This document shows positions 59,383 to 64,000 of a stretch of DNA of 64,000 nucleotides, piece after piece (the stretch's first letter is position 1; each line of letters begins with the position of its first letter). The stretch is from Colletotrichum lupini (taxonomy: Eukaryota; Ascomycota; Sordariomycetes; Glomerellales; Glomerellaceae): positions 1,488,001 to 1,552,000 of the forward strand of contig NC_064675.1 in NCBI RefSeq assembly GCF_023278565.1, in the 5' to 3' direction. Made by a program: the position numbers and the translations under genes. Under the pieces are notes generated by a model, which saw only the letters and a list, made by a program, of their open reading frames with translations, was not told the DNA's origin and searched no databases.

Positions 59383-60447
59383 ATGGTCAAGTCATCCGTC
59401 CTCACGGCAGTGCTGGCGCTCGCCTCCTCGGCTGCCGCCCAGTGCGGTTCCGGCACGCCCGACGCAAAGGTCACTGGATCTGGAAGTTCTTTCGTGGCCA
59501 CCAAGGGCTCCAGCCAGATCTACTCCGGCTCCGACTACCGTGCTGCCATCCAGGCCGCCGTCGACTCCATCAGCAGCGGCCAACGCGTCTCCGTCATCGC
59601 CTCCGGCTCCATCGGTGCCAACACCATCGCCATTCAGAGCGGGAAGACCTTCGAGGGCTGCGGAACCATCAATGTCGCCCTCCGATCCGGCCGCGGCGCC
59701 ATCGAGGTCACCAACGCCTCGGGCGTTAAGATCCCCTACCTCTCCATGACCGGAAACCCGTACTTTGGTCTCCGCTTCTACGGTACGAAGGACCTCACCC
59801 TCGGCGCTATCAACATGAACCTCAGCGGCGGCATCGGCATCCGCTTCGACCGCGACCAAGCCGCCAACACCAACGTCAAGATGGGAGTCATCACTGTCAA
59901 CGGCGCCGGCAGCCACGCCGTCGAGACCTGGAACATTGACGGCCTGACCATTGACCAAGTCATTGCCAAGAATTGCGGCGAGTCGGGACTGCTGCTCCAA
60001 AAGACGACTAACGCAAAGGTCGGTCTCGTCGATGGCAACAATGTTGGTGCCGGCACCGGTTACGGAACCCTCCGCTTCGCCAACAACAATGGCCAGCTTG
60101 CCAGCGGCGCCTACACCACGAACGTCTACGTCACAAAGGTCGTCTCCCGCGGCGGTGGTCGTGGCATCTTCTGCGTCTCTCAGTCTGGCGGCGCCGAGAT
60201 TGGCAGCATCGATCTCGCGAACAACGGCAACAACGCCATCCTCATTGAGAACTGCTACGGCGTCACCATCAAGGGCGGTACCGTCAACGGCGGCGGTGAG
60301 GTCCGTCTCTCTGCCCGCTCCGAGTTCCCCATCACCCGCGACATCAGCATCACCGCCAAGGTCGACGGCACCACCGTCCGCGAGTCTCCCTGCGGCACGA
60401 ACATCAAGTGGAACCTTTCCGGCAACGGCGCTCGCAACATCTGCTAA
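59383..60447 (+). CDS. Secreted right-handed beta-helix (pectin-lyase-fold) protein
   Basis: Single exon, 354 residues, very GC-rich at third positions (typically C), unlike most neighbours, suggesting high expression. Signal peptide MVKSSVLTAVLALASSAAA, then GSDYRAAIQAAVDSISSGQ and repeated short beta-coils (NTIAIQSGKTFEGCGTIN, GLRFYGTKDLTLGAINMN, IRFDRDQAANTNVKMG, NIDGLTIDQVIAKNCGESG, NAILIENCYGVTIKGGTVN), a parallel beta-helix. The glycoside hydrolase 28 signature residues (NTD, DD, GHG, RIK) are not visible, so it is not a standard polygalacturonase. Paired cysteines near both ends fit an extracellular protein. Likely a polysaccharide-binding or -cleaving protein; the precise activity is not deducible. 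Confidence 0.85.
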   Translation: MVKSSVLTAVLALASSAAAQCGSGTPDAKVTGSGSSFVATKGSSQIYSGSDYRAAIQAAVDSISSGQRVSVIASGSIGANTIAIQSGKTFEGCGTINVALRSGRGAIEVTNASGVKIPYLSMTGNPYFGLRFYGTKDLTLGAINMNLSGGIGIRFDRDQAANTNVKMGVITVNGAGSHAVETWNIDGLTIDQVIAKNCGESGLLLQKTTNAKVGLVDGNNVGAGTGYGTLRFANNNGQLASGAYTTNVYVTKVVSRGGGRGIFCVSQSGGAEIGSIDLANNGNNAILIENCYGVTIKGGTVNGGGEVRLSARSEFPITRDISITAKVDGTTVRESPCGTNIKWNLSGNGARNIC

Positions 60448-60925
60448 GCGTGAAGTTTGTCAGTGGTGGATGGTGCTCTCTGAACATAGCGTGTTTTCCT
60501 TTTCGACAGTACATTATTCTTCATTGTGGCTCTAGTCAGTCAATGTGCATATACTATTTACAAATCTCTTCATGCCGACACAAGTTTATCGAGTAACTGA
60601 CAACGTGACGTGCGGGCTGGAAACAAGATCTTTTCGTCCCCAACCCTGAATACCACCCTGGCTCCTCGGCTGCGTAATTTTGCTCGGCTCGTATCTGCAT
60701 GATCGTGCGTTGGTCACTCGGCTCCCATGGAGGATCTTTTGCGAAGAAGGAAGCGAGGGCTACTCTTTGCCCCTTTTAAAAGATGATACAGGCAAGCTGG
60801 CTACCCCTGTCATCTCTCGAGATCGTCGCAATAAGCTTATCCCGTCCAAAACGCCGGAGGGATCTCCGTAGAGAGATTCTGCCCCGCACAGACGAGCAGA
60901 ACATCGGCCGAGTTGCAACTTCCCT
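60448..60925. other. Intergenic
   Basis: No gene recognised. A 63-residue ORF (60680-60871) has no homology to the transporter relic that follows. Confidence 0.4.
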
Positions 60926-60931
60926 GTCGGA

Positions 60932-61856
60932 ATGATCAATGGCAGTATCTGTAAGGATTCCGGGCAGCTATGGATACAAGGAGCCGCTTACATGCTACTG
61001 AACAGGATCGTAATCATGTGCCAGCTATTCGTCCCCATTAGATACGCAACTATGTTCCCGTTCCTTCCAAGGCTTCATCGGTACCTCATCTACCGCGGGA
61101 AATACGGAGAGGCAGAGAGAGTGCTCAAGAGACTCTCAATCCGCCCATAAACCATCCCACAAGAAGTGCAACTTCTCAAAGCTCAAGTGAGGAGCAAAGA
61201 GAACTGTATGAAGCGAGCTCGTTCAAAGACTGCTTCAGAGGAATTAACCTCCGTCGAACCGTCATCATCGCTATGGGTATTCCAATACTCTAACAGGCTC
61301 AAGGCGTGTCTTTCATCCAGAACCTCATTGTTGCTTTCACGCAGCAGCTCGGCTTCCCGGATCCCCTACGGACGAATTTTATGATGACTGACTGCAGCTT
61401 CGCTGTCCACATCATCACTTTCCTGACAATTCGCAAGATCGGTCGTCGCCGTTCTACCTGTACCATTCGAAGACGGAAGCATGTGGTTTGACAACCCGAT
61501 AACCACTCAGAACGTCAAGGAAGCAAAGGCCTTGGTAACAACTGAGGGGGGAAGCCCCTATCTCTATTTCAATCCGGTATGCATATAAAACTACGCGTCC
61601 GCGTCCTTTGTTTATTCCAGATGTTGTCCAGGCTCAGGCTTCGCCATGTTACTGGACTACTGATGCCATCCTCAGCTACGCATCACGTGAAAACCTGAGA
61701 GCGCGTATTATCCACACGATATTGGAACCATACACGGGCACCTCCCTGGCGCCTTGCTCAGTTGAAGTGAAGGGGACATACTGCACCTTTGGACTTATGT
61801 GTACGGCTCCACCCTCGACACTCACCCCAGCAACCACGGCCAGTTGCAGCCTCTGA
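60932..61856 (+). pseudogene. MFS sugar (maltose/hexose) transporter relic
   Basis: Frames in series resemble a fungal sugar:H+ symporter. LIYRGKYGEAERVLKRLSIRP is the typical end of the loop after TM6 (…RWLVRKGKYDEAERVLKRL). In another frame (about 61295-61470) GVSFIQNLIVAFTQQLGF and FAVHIITFLTIRKIGRRR match TM7-TM8 with the GRR loop. Later, CYWTTDA then ENLRARIIH recalls the E(I)xSxxLRAK motif before TM10. At least two frameshifts and stops, with TM1-5 and TM11-12 missing or unrecognisable. Confidence 0.55.
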
Positions 61857-62065
61857 GTGTGAGTTTGATTTCCCCTCTCTCTCAATTCCTGTGCTCATCG
61901 GCTACGATCCTCAGGTTCCCACAGGCCATCAGCCTGCAAAAAGGCGAAGATTTGAAACACATCTCAGCAAAGCCCAAAAGCGACTGAAGCAAAAACAAAG
62001 CACTCGCCATTCGGCCACAATTCCCGGAACATAGACTCTCTCTAGAGAATTCACGGTGCGAGAAG

Positions 62066-62635
62066 ATGACAGAAACCCTCCTCCGCAGCGCGCTTCGGGA
62101 CGCGTGGTACGGCATCTGCACCTTAGAGCAATGCGAAACCGCCATGATCAAGCTCATACGGCCTATCAATCACACTATAAGAACCTGGGAGTGCTTGGCC
62201 GTTGGTCTCCTCGCCCTCGATCTCGTAATCACCCTCTACGGCCTCAGCGCTAATATCTCGGACGCCGTCATCCCCATGCCCGACGAGGTTGCCATCATCG
62301 CCTTCACCGAACTTCTAGTCCTCATTCAGCTCATGCAGATACTTCTCCCAGTGTATCCTGCGGAAGAGTTCGAGATGTTCGCCATTCCGCAGCAGCTGAG
62401 AGACAAGACCGTTTGCAAATGGGTGAGCGGCGTTTTTGGTCTGCAGGAGGCTGAGCTTCATGAGAGTCGCCGCCACATGAATGAGAATGGACTCAAGGTC
62501 TTTGGCGTCTTTCTCATCCCTATTGTAGCCGCTGTTGTATGGAAGTGGAGGAGGGTTCGTCGTCGTCAGAGGGAGTTGGTGAGAGATGAGCAAGCGGCGC
62601 TTGTGGCTCAGGCCTTTCGCATGCGGGTCGCTTGA
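62066..62635 (+). CDS. Hypothetical small membrane protein (189 residues)
   Basis: Intact single-exon ORF. An N-terminal helix with Cys residues is followed by hydrophobic segments at about 43-60 (CLAVGLLALDLVITLYGLS), 78-97 (VAIIAFTELLVLIQLMQILL) and 143-160 (VFGVFLIPIVAAVVWKW). A strongly basic tail (RRVRRRQREL) comes directly after the last one, suggesting a cytosolic C-terminus. No family recognised. Upstream there is no clear TATA; downstream follows the GT2 gene on the same strand. The absence of stops over 570 bp and the ordered membrane pattern make it a believable gene. Confidence 0.5.
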   Translation: MTETLLRSALRDAWYGICTLEQCETAMIKLIRPINHTIRTWECLAVGLLALDLVITLYGLSANISDAVIPMPDEVAIIAFTELLVLIQLMQILLPVYPAEEFEMFAIPQQLRDKTVCKWVSGVFGLQEAELHESRRHMNENGLKVFGVFLIPIVAAVVWKWRRVRRRQRELVRDEQAALVAQAFRMRVA

Positions 62636-63514
62636 GGAAGGCATAATTGAGGACATAGCCTACCAAAAATTGGCTTTCATGTTTACAGGTTGCGGGTGGA
62701 TATTGGTCTGTGTACTGGAAATACAACGAAACAGCTTTGAGCGTATGAATAAGTGTTCCATTCATCATCAACAAGGCTCTATGTCGCGTCAGTCCCAAAG
62801 GACTTGACATTGCCAACCAACTCTGTAGGTTGAAAAGAAAAATTTGCTTTGCAAGACTTGAAGTGCATTATGATGAAATTGAGCAGCAAAGGAAATGATG
62901 TTTGGTCTTGTTCATCTCGTTTGCCTTTTCCGTGTTTACTGGTCTCTCAGACACAACGAATTGTCATGATAAAATACCTGAGTAGAATGTTCAGTCGATC
63001 TCAAAATCACAATCTCATCATATAAGTGTCACATACTCCAACAACACTCGACTTGCCATTCCCTACATAATCGGTCAGGCAATCAACACCAAACAACAGC
63101 AGTCACCTAGGGACTTTGAGCCCTCGAAGCTCTTCTTACCAGAAGAAACAGTCAGACTACATTTGCTCTGGCCTGCCGTCCCGCTCCTTCCAAAGGTGAA
63201 GGCTGGCACCTTCCAAAATTGGGACAACAATCTGAACTTCACCCTCAAACTTCACCTTCGGCCTCTTTGAAGTGGATCACCACCCACTCATCTTATTCAT
63301 CTATCAATCCAGTGAATATTCACGCGCGCCTTCCTTTTGACGGCCTTCTTCCCTCGATAAAATCCTTCCTCTCACTTCCCTCTCAGGAACTCTCTTCCTC
63401 TCACAAACAATCAACCCAGTCCTTCGCGACAAAGGAAATCCTACCTGCGCTATTTCTTCTTTAATCACACAAACCCTTTCACACACCAAGCAACACGCAA
63501 CCAAGATACTCGGA
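62636..63514. other. Intergenic, promoter and leader of the glycosyltransferase
   Basis: The last 250 bp are pyrimidine-rich (runs of CTTCC, CTCTC, TTCCTCTCAC), characteristic of leaders of strongly expressed fungal genes. A 78-residue minus-strand ORF in this tract is only its shadow. Confidence 0.45.
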
Positions 63515-64000
63515 ATGTCTGAATACATTCTTGGTGCCATGTGGTAAGTCTTTCCTTTCTCTCTCGTTCACATTGAAAATTAGAATGACAGGCTGACTTG
63601 TTTTTCCACAGGGCCTGGTATGCCTACGATGAGGTTCTGACCAAGAAGCTCATGCAGAAGGCCAAGCCCATTCCCCTTCCCCAGGAGCCCAGCTTCAAGA
63701 CCACTGATGTCAGCATCATCGTCGCTACTATCAATACTCCCAACACGTTCACCGACTGCCTTCGTCTGTGGCTTGCCAATAAGCCCAAGGAGATCATTAT
63801 TGTCACCATTGACCGTGACCTCCAGCGTGTCCATGACTTGGTCAAGCCCGTCATCATTGAGGGCGATGATCGCATCAGCGTTATGACTGCCGAGTACGCC
63901 AGCAAGCGTTATCAGATGGTCGTTGGCATCAAGGAGGCCCAGGGCAAGATTCTTGCCCTCGTCGACGATGATGCCTTCTGGGGCACTCTGGAGACGCTGC
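63515..64000 (+). CDS. Family-2 glycosyltransferase (hyaluronan/cellulose-synthase-like), 5' part
   Basis: Exon 1 (63515-63543) encodes MSEYILGAMW; a 68-bp intron (63544-63611) follows, then exon 2 runs to the window end, giving 139 residues so far. The GT2 start is clear: TTDVSIIVATINTPNTFTDC (nucleotide-sugar binding strand), KEIIIVTIDRD, and ILALVDDDAFW with the metal-binding DDD at 128-130. The protein is cut by the window edge, so the QxxRW motif and membrane domains cannot be checked. Related fungal type-2 glycosyltransferases affect hyphal surface and growth; that this is one is an inference. Codon use is C-rich, consistent with high expression. Confidence 0.88.

Noticed and set aside
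59392..60000. 202-residue ORF on the minus strand inside the beta-helix gene
   Set aside because: Shadow of a C-rich coding frame; composition is Gly/Asp/Ala low complexity and it overlaps a well-supported secreted protein.
1..64000. CRISPR arrays, bacterial operons or riboswitches
   Set aside because: No regularly spaced repeats with unique spacers; gene structure, introns and families are fungal.

Overview
This is a stretch of a filamentous ascomycete (Pezizomycotina) genome. The evidence is short GT-AG introns of 49-90 bp, a Zn(II)2Cys6 regulator, Berberine-Bridge-like, SAT4/rhodopsin-like, CVNH and Mpv17 family proteins, and long AT-rich blocks in which transposons have decayed through C-to-T/G-to-A transitions, the signature of repeat-induced point mutation (RIP). 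Species cannot be told from the sequence alone; several small secreted proteins next to transposons would fit a plant-associated fungus.

Layout. (1) 1-933: end of a minus-strand Ty1/copia element (copy A) that has cut off the 3' end of an FAD amine-oxidase-type gene. (2) 934-5500: a gene graveyard with relics of that FAD oxidase, an L-amino-acid oxidase with an internal deletion, and a cytochrome P450. (3) 5823-6328: a small secreted protein built of two identical-spacing six-cysteine modules. (4) 6682-13467: a 6.8-kb RIP-degraded block bounded by terminal inverted repeats, with a Fot1/pogo-type transposon nested inside. (5) 13892-25417: the healthy gene-rich part, with a secreted Gly-rich protein, an alpha/beta hydrolase beside a Zn2Cys6 transcription factor, a short inverted-repeat (MITE-like) element, a secreted BBE-like FAD oxidase and a seven-exon rhodopsin-like membrane protein. 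(6) 27406-34418: copia copy B, structurally complete, inserted just upstream of a glutathione S-transferase relic. (7) 35888-38172: a secreted Sde182/DUF1593-like protein convergent with an Mpv17/PMP22-family protein. (8) 41465-48476: copia copy C, inverted relative to B. (9) 48789-51211: three small secreted proteins, one with a CVNH fold. (10) 53658-57278: a diverged, non-RIPped LTR-like sequence and a Mutator-like (MULE) transposon relic. (11) 59383-end: a secreted beta-helix protein, a sugar-transporter relic, a small membrane protein and the 5' end of a family-2 glycosyltransferase.

Most intact genes look like secreted or membrane functions acting at the cell surface, plus one possible regulator/enzyme pair (16723-18834 with 15172-16161). 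About 27 kb of the 64 kb is transposon. Multi-exon gene models here were joined by hand from splice signals, reading phase and family patterns; each intact one closes to a whole number of codons, but none is backed by transcripts.
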